From positions 2,480,001 through 2,544,000 of the forward strand of contig NC_052124.1 in NCBI RefSeq assembly GCF_012273895.1: a stretch of DNA of 64,000 nucleotides, read 5' to 3'. A program made the translations under genes and the position numbers. The notes under the pieces are model-generated. The model was not told where the DNA came from. It saw only the letters and a program-made list of their open reading frames with translations, and did no database searches. Shown here one piece after another: positions 1 through 10,582 of this stretch. Origin of the DNA: Zerene cesonia (Eukaryota; Arthropoda; Insecta; Lepidoptera; Pieridae). Positions within the stretch are counted from its first letter, which is position 1; each line of letters starts with the position of its first letter.

Positions 1-190
1 TCAAACCTGATGCAACGGAAAAACGACAGGTAAGAGACACAAATACAAAAATGTGTAGAATGAAGCCGGCAAAGAATGAGACGGAAATATACATACTATT
101 TTATATTTTATATACATGCATCTCATTCTTTTGTCGATTTACTGAAGTTTCACTTCTATCGTGTGTGAATCGCACACACACCTTTTTTTT
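1..190 (+). repeat. Dispersed repeat with 13-bp inverted ends, copy 1 of 3 (left edge cut)
   Basis: The window opens inside a repeat that recurs at 40331-40545 (opposite strand) and 63010-63215. The right inverted end GAAGTTTCACTTC is at 144-156; the left partner lies outside the window. It is followed by a GTGTGTGAATCGCACACACACC-like segment and a T run. The three copies are very similar, so the family is probably young. It could be a MITE; the superfamily is not recognised. Confidence 0.7.
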
Positions 191-605
191 CTCTTCATTT
201 AACCTCTTATATTAATACGCCCCTCATAATAATCCGCTTGTAATAATTTTATATTGTTAAATTTGTATATTATCAGGAGGACAACATGGATGGATCCAAA
301 CGCACCGGCTAACAGCGCATATGCTGGATCAATAGCCCTTAGACATTTCGCAAACCATTCGAAAATTTGACTCAAAAACAGTTGTATCTTTAGATAGCAT
401 TGACTTAGAAGATCGTTCTTTAATCAAGGGACAAAAGACTTTAATATTTGTCATGCATTTCAGCATAACCATGCGTTCCTGAATAAAGATCTCGATAGAT
501 CACAAACAGACAGACGGACGAAAAAGTGACCCTATAAGTGTACTTCCTATCTTTTCCTTTTGAGGACCATAAAAAGAAAAATTACTGTGGCTTTAATTTT
601 TTTAG

Positions 606-1796
606 TATTATCGACGCACCGGATTCACTTCTTGGTACTACATTTTTTCTGGTGTGCGACCCACGTGCTGAGGATGCTAGTTGTAGTGGAGCCCTGTCAC
701 TACACCATCACTGAGGTATTTACGAACCTTTAAAGCGTAGATAGAATCTGGCCAATATAACTTGTCTTTTAGTAATAAGAATTTGAAAAAAACATATATG
801 TAAAATTGTATATATTTCGTCGTTTATTGGACGAAAGAGGACGAATAGAAAAAACGTGACTTCTATACCAGTAAGTATTTCTAAATACTATAACTAAAAT
901 ACATTTACAATATTATAAACGGCTTCTCTTATTTACTTTAGAACTGTGTGAATAATTATTTAAAAGAATATCATAATATTCAAGGTCTATCTATCACCAC
1001 AATCCTATGATGATTCTCCTCGGTATCAGGGTAAGAGAACAGAGGAGCTGGTATGTCGCCTGATGCGCGCTACACCGTCTACCGGCACCCTGCTCTCACG
1101 ACTGGACCTGTTCGCGCGGCAGCTGATGCTGCAGTCCGTCTGCTACTCACCCATGGGCATGTGTACTTTGGGACGACCGCTTGTCGCTTCCGTGAGCCTA
1201 ATCACATAATTTCCTTAGCGCTTAATGTAAAAATAACTCGAATTTTAGGCCCAAAAGAACAAAGAAACTGGTATTTCACATGTCCACGCCACAGCTGATG
1301 CCGAAATCCGTCTCTTATTACCCTTGGACTTGGATATTTTGGGACGATCGCCCGTTCGCGATCGATCGATCGCGCATTACACTGCGCGTTAAATAATAAG
1401 GCTAGGCTAAGTCGCCCTTAACACTAGGGCATTTAAAGCAAATCTAGTGATAGATAGACACGGCTTACGAAGAGCATAAATTTTCAACTTCCCACACAGT
1501 TATTACTAGCAAAATTTTAATATTTTAAGGTTAATGTAAATCTCGCTAAAGGACCTTTTTATTTGTTAAGCCTATAGAGTGTTTAAATTATGTTTTGTAG
1601 CAAGCTTTTTAATAATTTACATGCTAACCAACACAACTTGAATGAAAATATATTATTTTACCTACATTTTAAGCATAAATGTAATTCAATTTTTTGGTAC
1701 AAAAAATAACTCTTTTATTTCAACATGTTTCAGGTTTTTGGTGCAGTCACAACCTACCTGGTTATATTGATACAGTTTCAAAGATACGATTCGTAA
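606..1796 (+). CDS. Gustatory receptor, last three coding exons (5' part not seen)
   Basis: Insect gustatory receptors (7tm_7 family) are seven-pass ligand-gated channels of taste neurons. Three exons join in frame: 606-715, 1030-1191 and 1734-1796, with introns 716-1029 and 1192-1733, both GT-AG and both phase 0. The first exon gives a hydrophobic segment (transmembrane 6 region) ending VVVEPCHYTITE. The second gives GKRTEELVCRLM, then LDLFARQLM and YSPMGMCTLGRPLVAS. The third gives VFGAVTTYLVILIQF and ends QRYDS-stop; the TYLVILIQF segment is the family's C-terminal signature at the end of transmembrane 7. Exon 606-715 starts with two bases that complete a split codon, so an upstream exon is required; I see no convincing one in 1-605. 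AATAAA at 2105-2110 is a possible poly(A) signal. All three exons are open, so a working gene is possible, but the ligand cannot be judged. Probably one of the large divergent (bitter-type) lepidopteran set. Confidence 0.85.
1267..1372 (+). pseudogene. Decayed duplicate of the penultimate gustatory-receptor exon
   Basis: Bases 1293-1359 align with 1121-1187 of the intact exon at roughly three-quarters identity by eye, starting AGCTGATG and sharing TTTTGGGACGA-type sequence. The segment corresponds to the intact LDLFARQLM-to-LGRPL stretch. One base is missing near the middle, so the frame shifts before a recognisable PLDLDILGR (compare PMGMCTLGR). No good donor follows. It sits in the last intron of the receptor gene, as expected from a tandem exon or gene duplication that later decayed. 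Confidence 0.65.
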
Positions 1797-2473
1797 GATC
1801 TCAACTACATGACGGCGATAATCGTATCAAAAATGGAACTATGCTTACGGGCTTACCAATACGACTTTGTTAATTAGTAGTAATTGAGCATAATGTAAGA
1901 TAACATATTAACTATGACACGATGTTCTTATAACTGTATTTTAATCAACTTCAAAAAAAGTAAGAGTTCTGTGTTCCAATACATATTATTTATACTGTAT
2001 GTAAAAGTGAGCCCACGGCTATTTTGTGTACTTATAGTTATTCGTAAATTTTAGTAAGTTTTTAAATTATTTTATTAGTAATTATCTTAATTGATGCGTC
2101 GCCAAATAAACGAACCAAAAATAATGAAATCTTTCCAACCATTTTTAGTTATAAGTAACGACTTATCATTTTTTATGTTGGCGTGAAAAAGCGAGTTGAG
2201 CCCCATGTTTACTAAAATAAAATTGCTTTAATTGTATCTCAATTGGTTTATGTCAGAACAGTTTGACAGATTTGATACTTCTACTAAATATATATGATCT
2301 ATGATTTTCCATTGGAACATAGTGGAGTTCAAAGGAATCGTATATTCGTAATTCAAACTAAATTCATAGAGTCATCCAATGTTTTGAGGCAATGTGAACA
2401 CTGGGAACAGTGTCATCCAGACACCATTACATTTTATTGGGTTTTTTTGAAGAGTATACGAATTTCGTTATAA
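1797..2473. other. AT-rich sequence downstream of the receptor gene
   Basis: This presumably contains the receptor 3' UTR (possible AATAAA at 2105-2110). No repeat family, long open frame or RNA gene is recognisable. Confidence 0.5.
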
Positions 2474-2700
2474 CTAGCTGCGCCCCGCGGTGTCACCAGT
2501 GTAAGTCTGTATCCCATAGGAACATCGGGATAAAACTTTCGCCTTGCCTATGTGTTATTCCAGTTGTCCAGCTATCTATGCACCAAATTTCATTGCATTC
2601 ATCATTCATTTTTCATTCATCGGTTCAGAAGTTTTTGTGTGAACGAGTAACAAACATACATCTATCCTAACAAACTTTCGTATCTATAATATTAGTAGGA
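2474..2700 (-). mobile_element. Helitron-like element (Lep1 type), TCCTAC/CTAG subfamily
   Basis: Read on the minus strand it starts TCCTACTAATATTATAGATA and ends CAGCTAG, flanked by A and T with no target duplication. This is the main subfamily of the window: about 200 bp, with a TTATCCCGAT block in the middle and a GC-rich hairpin just before CTAG. This copy has an extra T/A-rich insert in its middle. It is non-autonomous and has no coding capacity. Confidence 0.8.
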
Positions 2701-4943
2701 TGATTATTGGATAATAATGTACCATACCCTATATCATGTGTTATTTTCATCATGTGTTATTTTTTAAATTTTTGTCTTTTACCACAGATAACATAGTACT
2801 ATACTATGTTCTAATGACAAATGGATATATCCGAATATTATGGAAATTAAATCGGTCCGATCGTCTAATAGTAACCGACCTACACCGCCCATGTATATTT
2901 GCAGACGCAATGTCCCTTTAAATCTGCCAATAAGTTTGGATATGGGGATAAAGAAATGATTTACGATGAGATAAAGGTAGTGGAATGGGTAGGGTGTTAA
3001 AAGGGTGGGTAGGGCCTTTGAGATTAGAAGACAAACCCTACCTGCTTCACTGTGCCACGTGGACGTGGAAGAAAAATTAATGATAATTTGTTATTTTTTA
3101 AATAATAGACTTAAGAAAATTATAATAATAAAAGTCTTAGAAAAGTTTTCCGTTTTACTGGCTGTTAAGACAACTTGAACACTTGCAACTAAGTAATAAA
3201 TAACTTAGATTAATCTATACTAATAATGTAAAGAGGAAAAGTTTTTTTGTTTGAACGCAATAATCTCGAAACTGGACCTGTTTCAAAAATTATTAATATT
3301 TATGACCAGGAGGACCGCTGTTTTAGTAGTACCACAGATAACATAATACTGTACTGTAGCACCTTCATGTCCACGAAACCCCTGCGTTTTCAAAGGAAAT
3401 TCTTCTCTTGCTTTCCAGACACAAATCATCAGATAAAATCGCTTAGCTGCGATGCGAAAACACAGACACAAAAACACACGAACGTACTTTGATACTTTGA
3501 CATCAATCAAACATCGTTTTACAATCAAAATATTAAAACACCGTAAGCTCGCTTTGTAGGTCCTATTTATTGATGGAGACTTTATCCTCTAGTACAAATA
3601 GCTGAAAACTACAATCAGTTTCATGTTGGTATTATCATAAAATCACAGTAATATGCGATGCGTGTATATGCGTATATACAGATTATAGAATTATGCTTCT
3701 GTTCTAAAGCAGCATATCTTTTGTATGTTTTTATTTTCGGTAGCAATTTAATGTTTAATAAAAGTGTGAAATGTTTTTCATAGTCTATTTTTAATTATTA
3801 TAATAAAATTTAATATTGTAGTCCAAGTGGATATGAATCCAATAAAAAACAAATAAAATTGATATCCGTTGTGGTGTTGAATAAAAAGTTGTGTAACGAC
3901 TTTCTTTAATATTCCTATAGAATAAAAACAAGCTACAATTTTATTGAATAGTCTAGTCACTAGGCAATAAAAAAGCAAAATACATATTATGTCACTCACG
4001 AAAAACATTGTGTTATCTACACGTGAAAGAATTCCAAAATCAGTCCAGTTGTTTCTGAGATTCTTTATAACCGACGGCCCTAAAAACGAAGGAAGTTACA
4101 TTACGGTTTTCCTTTTTTGACTTCGTTCCTTGATAACTACGATAGCTCTCAACCAATTGGCCTTATCTGGAGTGGTACTCCCAAGTGATTAAGCTGACTT
4201 TTTGTAGGAAAGAATGCAATCAAACAAAATTGTTTTTATAATATTTATTAATTAGATTACCCAATATTAAGACATACACTGGAACGGAACTTGCACATCA
4301 TTATTTTCAATTAAATAATGTTCTTTGCGCCTTGACTTTTAACCTATGAGAACTGGCATTATTTTAAATATTTATCTTGTAAATACACAATAATATTTGC
4401 ATATTAGGAAAAACAGCTCAGCGGTTTTTTATTACACTCTCTAATTGATGATTAACTGGTTTTTTTTTTCTCCTCGGCATAATTTATATCTTTGTTTTAT
4501 TTAAATAAACATTGATTCTTTTTTACGATATGCATTGTGTCATCACATGGTGCAATTACACATTCGCGTTACATTCGTGTTGTTAATCGATAATTATTCG
4601 TACACACATTCGTAAGACGTGTATCTGTCCATGTTCGCTATTCGTGTCCCTTGCTTACATAAAACCGCTCTAAACGCGAATACGCGAATGTCAAGGTATA
4701 TAGTGCGATATTTTCACATACGTGCGCTAGTCGCACGACTATTTAAATGAACCTGTATGGATACACATCTTCATGTAGGGTACACATATTAAGCTATTTT
4801 CATAGATCTCTTACAACGTATAGTCTTCGAATGCATGTTATACTCAATTACTGTTGGCTACACATCATTCCCGACACTAGTCCTAATGCGAGTTAAATGT
4901 AGTTGAGTCTGCTTCTACTCAACCAAACCCACAACCAGCTCAA
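2701..4943. other. Intergenic stretch with one Helitron 5' fragment and no gene
   Basis: Mostly AT-rich. A Helitron 5' end (TCTATACTAATAATGTAAAG) lies at 3214-3290 (+). A short phrase, ACCACAGATAACAT, recurs near 2783 and 3332. At 4075-4180 there is a degenerate copy of a TTTTTGACTTCGTT...AACCAATTGG repeat also seen near 10700. The open frames here are short and show no protein family. Confidence 0.5.
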
Positions 4944-4949
4944 TTTTAT
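4944..4949 (-). terminator. Candidate poly(A) signal of the dehydrogenase gene
   Basis: AATAAA on the minus strand, about 170 bases after the stop codon of the dehydrogenase. It is the nearest canonical signal, but AT-rich DNA produces many by chance. Confidence 0.4.
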
Positions 4950-5118
4950 TATTCGATGTCAACTCATTATCTACACTATTTAAAGCTATAATTCCACAGA
5001 CAAACACAAATAAATATATTAAATAAATAACACACCTATTTTAGTGAGATACTAAACGCAGTTAAAGCACATATTTTACACACAACCTTTCCTTACTTAT
5101 CTACTTATATGTGAATTA

Positions 5119-6105
5119 TTATCGAAACAAATACTTTTTCACCTCAAATATTGCACTTAATTCTTCGTTAGTTAACCGCACAAGTTTCACAGATTGATTC
5201 CAAAGTCTCATTGCAACAGATTCATCAAATGCTTTGCGGCTAGCATCTTTCTGCTTACAATTAGCGAAATACTTTCCAGTCGCCAACCCAGCGTCATCAA
5301 CAGCCAGAAAAATGGCCGTCTGAGCACCTTCTAGAGGACTCCTCGCAAACAGTAACATGATGTATATAAAAATTTGCGCAAATACGTTCTTTGTATGGTT
5401 ATAAATTCCAGTCGATACGATGCCAGGGTCCGCACAATTGATAACTACGTTAAATGTCTTCAACCTTCGCTTTAACTCACGCGTGAATAGAACTAGACTG
5501 AGCTTGCTATTGAAGTAGGTGGTCGACCAGTGGCTAATCGCATTGTAATTGTCGATATTCGTGCTTGCTCTTCTATGTGAGAGGGATGACATGTTGATAA
5601 TCCTCGCGGGACCACCATCGGTTCCTGTCTTCTTCAATAACGGCAGTAATAGAAGGGTTAATAGGAAGTGCCCATAATAATTCACTTGCATCGCATAACT
5701 CATACCGTCGCTCGTTAGATGGTCATCCACCATACACACTCCCGCGTTGTTAACGAGGATATCCAGTCTACTTTCTTTTTCTAATATATCGCACGCAAAT
5801 TGTCGTATAGATGCTAGCGACGAAAGATCTAGATGTCTGTATATAACTTCTGAGTTTCTAGAATATTTCAGAATTTCCTTCTTCGCTGCTTCCCCCTCGT
5901 CTTCAAAGGGACATGCTATGATCACTCTGGCTTCCCTCACCGCAAGATCCTTGGCTATCTCTAAGCCGAGACCAGCCGTACCCCCCGTTATTAGGACGGT
6001 CTTTTCTCGAAGCTTCTTGGTTGAATAACACATAGCGTAGTTACATTTTAGATACGCTCGATATATCGTAATGAATAGAATGAACTGAATGATTTCTATG
6101 ATCAT
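5119..6105 (-). CDS. Short-chain dehydrogenase/reductase, retinol-dehydrogenase type, membrane-anchored
   Basis: Complete single-exon gene of 328 residues that should oxidise or reduce a small lipophilic alcohol/carbonyl (retinoid- or steroid-like) with NAD(P). Residues 1-19 form a hydrophobic anchor (MIIEIIQFILFITIYRAYL), suggesting attachment to the ER or another membrane. The dinucleotide fold has TGGTAGLG at 40-47, the adenine-binding D93 (HLDLSS), NNAG at 119-122 and N142. The active site has S173/S174 (NMSS) and Y197-x3-K201. A DPG turn follows at 226-228. The length is normal for the RDH11-14-like group. The start is the first ATG in frame; the frame is open seven codons further, but only to a TTG. 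Oddity: after strand 2 the usual ACR is ACP (P66), so the arginine that normally favours NADP is absent. The lack of introns could mean a retrocopy. The family is certain; the substrate is not. Confidence 0.93.
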   Translation of the reverse strand: MIIEIIQFILFITIYRAYLKCNYAMCYSTKKLREKTVLITGGTAGLGLEIAKDLAVREARVIIACPFEDEGEAAKKEILKYSRNSEVIYRHLDLSSLASIRQFACDILEKESRLDILVNNAGVCMVDDHLTSDGMSYAMQVNYYGHFLLTLLLLPLLKKTGTDGGPARIINMSSLSHRRASTNIDNYNAISHWSTTYFNSKLSLVLFTRELKRRLKTFNVVINCADPGIVSTGIYNHTKNVFAQIFIYIMLLFARSPLEGAQTAIFLAVDDAGLATGKYFANCKQKDASRKAFDESVAMRLWNQSVKLVRLTNEELSAIFEVKKYLFR

Positions 6106-6157
6106 GTCTGTACAAACAAATTGCAACTGGAAATGGTGGGTTGGGCAATTTTGAGAG

Positions 6158-6167
6158 CTTATATATT
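6158..6167 (-). promoter_or_regulatory. TATA box upstream of the dehydrogenase
   Basis: The minus strand reads AATATATAAG here, about 55-60 bases upstream of the ATG at 6105. A start site some 30 bases downstream would leave a 5' leader of about 25-30 bases; CCAGTT near 6125-6130 could be the initiator. The spacing fits a compact TATA promoter, but such strings are common in AT-rich DNA. Confidence 0.5.
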
Positions 6168-6935
6168 ATTTTTTGTGTCCGAGATTTAGATAAAGACATT
6201 CGGATGATGCCAGATAGATTTCTATAGCTAAGATAATCAATTAATGAAGATATTTTTTCTCATACTAATGGAGGTACGGTAGCATATTAATGTTATTTGC
6301 ATGACAATGAATTAAGACATACAATAATTGTCTTGATTTTGCTTTCCAGTTTGTTATATTTCTTTTTATTTTACGTCTTTTTTTTCGTTGTTTAGGAGAG
6401 ATTTGGACCTAGTGGCAAGGCCTTTTGATATTTTGTTTATTATAAAGTCCGCCTTTATATTAGATATTTTTATATCATCTCATAATTTGTAAGATGACAT
6501 GCTTTGTATCAAATTAAAGTATCTGATGCACAAATGTACGTAACAAAAGTGGTGTTAGTTACGCAACATATAGCTAAAGAATGGCTGAATGGATTTGTAT
6601 GATTAATATTTTATTGGATATGTCGTCTCTTGGATTTGAAGAATACCAGTAAAAAATTGAAAAGCTTACAAAAATATGTCTGTCTACCCAGCTACAAACT
6701 AGCTAATATAATATAATTTTAATACAGATTTTGGGTGAGTCCATAAATGTAAAATTATACGAAATTATACTTAAATATTTTTAAAAACGATTCAGTAATT
6801 CCAGAGATTAACAAATCAACACGCCACAAACTAAAAAATGTTCCATTCTAAAGTAGTATATTTCTTTTTACACTGAATTTTAATAGACATGTACTAATGT
6901 TCGTACTTTTAATTATTTACAATTATATACATTAT
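6168..6935. other. AT-rich intergenic sequence, nothing recognised
   Basis: No open frame of note, no known repeat family and no RNA-like structure was seen. Confidence 0.5.
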
Positions 6936-7087
6936 GAGGAAACCGGTGTGTCCAAGAATCAAAAGTTCGACGACATGTGACATCTGCCAACCCGCACTTG
7001 GCCAGCGTGGTGGATTATGGCCTGAGCCCTCATAGGAGGCCTGTGTCCTAGCAGTGGGAACATATATGGGCTGATGATGATGATATA
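6936..7087 (+). mobile_element. 3' end of a (GAT)n-tailed SINE
   Basis: Contains AACCCGCACTTGGCCAGCGT, CATAGGAGGCCTGTGTC and a terminal GGGCTGATGATGATGAT. The same body is found in the full copies at 58896-59202 and 49182-49495, which carry a tRNA-like head. Here the head is missing (5' truncated). Confidence 0.75.
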
Positions 7088-7802
7088 CATTACCTTTCAA
7101 GTTACGATATAAATCATGCATATGCTATCTGTTAGACAGTGTCTTTTTCTGTTTACCCTTACGTGGCACCGGCACTTAAATAAAAAAACAGCGTCTTTTC
7201 GATTTTGCGTAAAGGATTCTGCAGGATATAATAAATCGTTATAAAATTACTATCATATTTGAGAATCATTATTTAATGTCATTAGATACAATGTATATAA
7301 CATATTCTATACAAATATTATTTTATTGAACAGTCTATTTGTCTGTTTTTTTAGTAATAAACATTTACTAACACTTCTATTATTATCAAAAAAGAGCAGT
7401 GTGCGCTGTCTATAAGGGTTGGATAGCGAAAACGATTCTATGTTATCCTAAGGATGAGATAGTTCTAGCATTTTAAAGATTTTTCCTGCGGTGTCATTAA
7501 GTATTCAAAATGACAATTTTTTATAATAAATCTTCCAAAAATCTTATTCGCTATAATAAGCCGTCGTAGATATAAAAAATACTTGTCCTACAAGCGCACT
7601 TTTATACAAAAGATTACTTTCTACTATACTGAAGAGAGACTAAATGAGAAGTAACCCTATCAAACCCTACAAATCTCACACAGTAATCAAGTAACGAGTA
7701 ACAGTAATAAAGCTTGATTTCTTATTAAGACAGCCAAATAATACAGAATTTGTGAATTCGAATTGAGAACCTTAGGTTTTGTCAACGTCGCGATGTGTTG
7801 AA

Positions 7803-7911
7803 ATTTTACAAAGGGACCACTATAACCCACTGGTACAGACAGCAACGTTAATTAAAATCGTAAAGTACATTATCCCAAAATGATGACTTGGTTTAGGCCC
7901 AAGGTAATATT
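7803..7911 (-). repeat. Unclassified repeat, partner of 10583-10675
   Basis: The reverse complement matches 10583-10675 at roughly 85% by eye, sharing GGGCCTAA.CCAAGTCATCA, ACGTTGCTGTCTGTACC and GGTCCCT. No terminal structure was seen. Confidence 0.6.
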
Positions 7912-8084
7912 TAGCCGATTTCTTTAAAAGACACAAATATATCAATTCTTTTAGCATAATAAATGCGGTTTTACAAGTTCTTATGAGTACTCAACACATT
8001 AATTATTTACATTGAAATGCATATGGTAGTAAGCAACTTAGTACACACAAATTTTGCATGAGTGTCTCGCACATATAGACTATA

Positions 8085-8270
8085 TCCTACTAATATTATA
8101 AATGCGAAAGTTTGTAAGGATGTGTGTGTGTTTGTTGCTCTTTCTCGCAAAAACGAGTGGACCGATTGCAATAACATTTGGTACGTAGACTGCTGGACTA
8201 CTGGAATAACATATAGGCAACTTTTTCTCCAGATATTCCTACGGGACATGGTCTTACGCAGATGAAACCG
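8085..8270 (+). mobile_element. Helitron-like element, TCCTAC subfamily, 3' end missing
   Basis: Starts TCCTACTAATATTATAAATG and runs colinear with 22700-22923, but loses similarity after GATGAAACCG, so the terminal hairpin and CTAG are absent. A separate Helitron 3' scrap on the minus strand (CAGCTCCGCTCGCGTGG) lies near 8460-8480. Confidence 0.75.
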
Positions 8271-8696
8271 AACAAAATAGAAATAAAAAAAAATAGATAA
8301 CATCCTATAAGAATGAACTTTGCCATAGGGATGAATTAGGGCCGTCTAAGGGATCTCGCATCTCGCTACTTTTTGAAAGTTGAGTAAAAAGATCCGTTGC
8401 TACTGATTTATGGCAGAGCCGGTTTATATAATGCAAACTAGCTTACTTCCTGTTGCCCACAGCTCCGCTCGCGTGGAGGAAATTTCCATCTGAATCAGAT
8501 CCGTAAAAAGTAGTCCATACTGATCAGATACAATCGTTCAATAGTATAAAATTCACACATTAAACCGTAAAATCATACTTTTAAAACGTTCCGTTGCGAA
8601 GTGAAGAAATAAAAACATACAAACAAACACAGTTTCGTTTTTATTGCGTGTTAAAAATATTATTCTCTACATTTTGCATTCATATCTCTACATTAA

Positions 8697-8870
8697 CTAA
8701 CAAATTGTAAACATTTAGAAATTAAAAACTTTTTAACGGATTTTAAACACGATTTATTCGTTATTTTATTAACCCGATCTCCCCGTGTCCACGCTCGCTG
8801 TAAAGTGTTCGAAACGTTGGGTACTCGTAAACTCGTAAAAGTAAACTCGCGTAAAATCAAACAAAAGAAA
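8697..8870. repeat. Rearranged copy of the GAGCGTGGTCACG repeat (possibly Penelope-like)
   Basis: Shares ACGGATTTTAAA, CGATTTATTCGTTAT and CTCGCGTAAAATCAAAC with 24631-24800. Its central block (about 8780-8822, containing CACGCTCGCTGTAAAGTGTT) is in the opposite orientation relative to the flanks. Similar motifs occur in terminal repeats of arthropod Penelope-like elements, from memory; treat the class as tentative. Confidence 0.5.
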
Positions 8871-9536
8871 AAATTAAATTGTAAAAATTTTGCACATATT
8901 TGTTTATCCAATAATCAGTAATCACCATTTATTTTTATTTTTTTAATAAATATAAAGCTTAAAAACTTTAGATAAGATAAGATTGATTTTTTATTCGGTC
9001 ATCAACAGCTACTTATATTGTAAATAAAATTTGCGAAATATGATTCCCACAGTAAATATCAATTTATATAAAACTTAACGCTTTGAAAACGTGCCTAATA
9101 GAACAAATACTTTTAAGATACAGAATTCAGGTGTAGGAAATGGGATAAAAACAAATCACATAAACTTCGACCGTCCTCTAGAATCAAACAAACCGCTTTT
9201 TTATAAAACTCAAACTGTTAACTTCGCTCTAAATACTTGAAGTATGCAAATTTATTAAAAATATTCCAATGTTATTTACAATGGCCAGGGAATGTATGGT
9301 AATTTACGATAACCTAATAGACTTGCACATGATCATAAAACCAAAATATCTTTATATTAAAAAAAAATGCCACGTTACGTATTAAAATATTTGATAATGG
9401 AATTCTTGAAGATTTGAAGAAATTGGACTCTACACGTTCTAAGACGAAACGTTTTATGTGGTTGGCAAACATTATAACGTGTAAAGCTTATAAGTATAGA
9501 AAATATTAATTACATGTCACTCAGTGAAGACTTCTA

Positions 9537-10410
9537 ATGGAAAGAAAACATCCAGCAGTTCTTTATACAAACATCACAAACATTCGTACAAAAACACAAA
9601 TGTTTCCTTCCTCTTTTTACTATTTTTTTTTGACTTCATTTATGGGACAAGGTATACGCTTATACAATAAAATTCCTCATAGTGTTAAATTTAAATGCTA
9701 TATTGAAAATGTATTAGTTCAGAGAGCCTACTATAGCATTAATGAATATATGGAAGACTAGCTGCGCTCCGCGGTTTCACCCGCGTAAGTCCGTATCCCG
9801 TTGGAATATCGGGATAAAAAGTTGCTTATATGTTATTCCAGTTGTTCAGCTATCTACGTATCAAATTTCATTGCAATCGGTTTAGAAGTTTTTGCGTGAA
9901 AGAGCGACAGACACACACACATCCTTACAAACTTTCGCATTTATAACATTAGTAGGATAGGATTAGTAGGATGACAATCAATCCATGGAATGTTGTCGCT
10001 TAAGCACCACAGGTCAATTCATTGGCAGCATTGTTATGTACATGTTACATATTAGAATTAAAATGTATAATTTATGTTGTTTTAAAAGAGCAACTACAGA
10101 GTTTCTTGCCGGCTCTTGCTTCTTTATGTAGAAACTGCCTTCCGAACCGGTGGTAATTTTATAACTGTGTAATATGACGATTCAAAAGTGCGCTTCTATA
10201 GGAAGTCTAGTTGAATGATTTAATGTTTGAGTTTGAGTTTGACTCAAAATAATAATAAGAATTTGAATTGCATTTATTTCAACTAATATTATGTTATTGT
10301 TATGTAATGTTTATATAATCGTCAATATTGTTTTTTTTTTTATATTTTTTTTTTTATATTTTGTAAGTGTGTGCAATAAAGAATAAATAAATAAATAAAT
10401 AAATTGTCTA
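9537..10410 (+). mobile_element. Jockey-type LINE, ORF2 C-terminus and 3' UTR, split by a Helitron
   Basis: Degraded non-LTR retrotransposon end. The frame at 9537-9757 gives SFMGQGIRLYNKIPHSV, then RAYYSINEYMED, the typical tail of jockey-type reverse transcriptase ORFs (…FYNKLP…YYS..E..). A Helitron occupies 9758-9971. Removing it restores the frame across the junction (EYMED-DNQSMEC). The 3' UTR follows with AGTTTCTTGCCGGCTCTTGC, CTTCCGAACCGGTGG and GACGATTCAAAAGTGC, a pattern common to lepidopteran LINEs, and ends near an AATAAA-rich tail at 10376-10404. The upstream ORF is lost. Confidence 0.75.
9758..9971 (-). mobile_element. Helitron-like element nested in the LINE ORF
   Basis: Minus strand, CTAG end at 9758-9761 and 5' end at 9971. 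The host sequence reads …GAAGA|TGACAA… around it, so insertion was exactly between A and T without duplication. The CTAG end itself creates the in-frame stop that truncates the LINE frame. Its 5' end reads TCCTAATCCTATCCTACTAA, longer than the usual TCCTACTAAT. Confidence 0.85.
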
Positions 10411-10582
10411 CTAATCAACTATGCGGAGCTGTGTTTATTAGCATATTTGCATTTCAATGTAATTGGTGGATATGTTGAGTACTCATATATTTATAAGACC
10501 TTGTAAAACCACATTAATTATGCAAAATAATTGATATATTTATGCGTATTTTAAAGAACTGGGCTACCAATTAGCACGGGCC

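Noticed and set aside
276..368. Open stretch after a CAG acceptor-like site, considered as an upstream exon of the gustatory receptor
   Set aside because: Its translation (WMDPNAPANSAYAGSIALRH) is not receptor-like and it reaches a stop without a suitable donor in the needed phase.
5747..6028. Open frame on the plus strand opposite the dehydrogenase
   Set aside because: Shadow of the real gene on the other strand; no family resemblance.
6106..6126. Seven-codon N-terminal extension of the dehydrogenase beginning with TTG
   Set aside because: Animal nuclear genes start at ATG; the first ATG in frame is at 6105 and directly begins the hydrophobic anchor.
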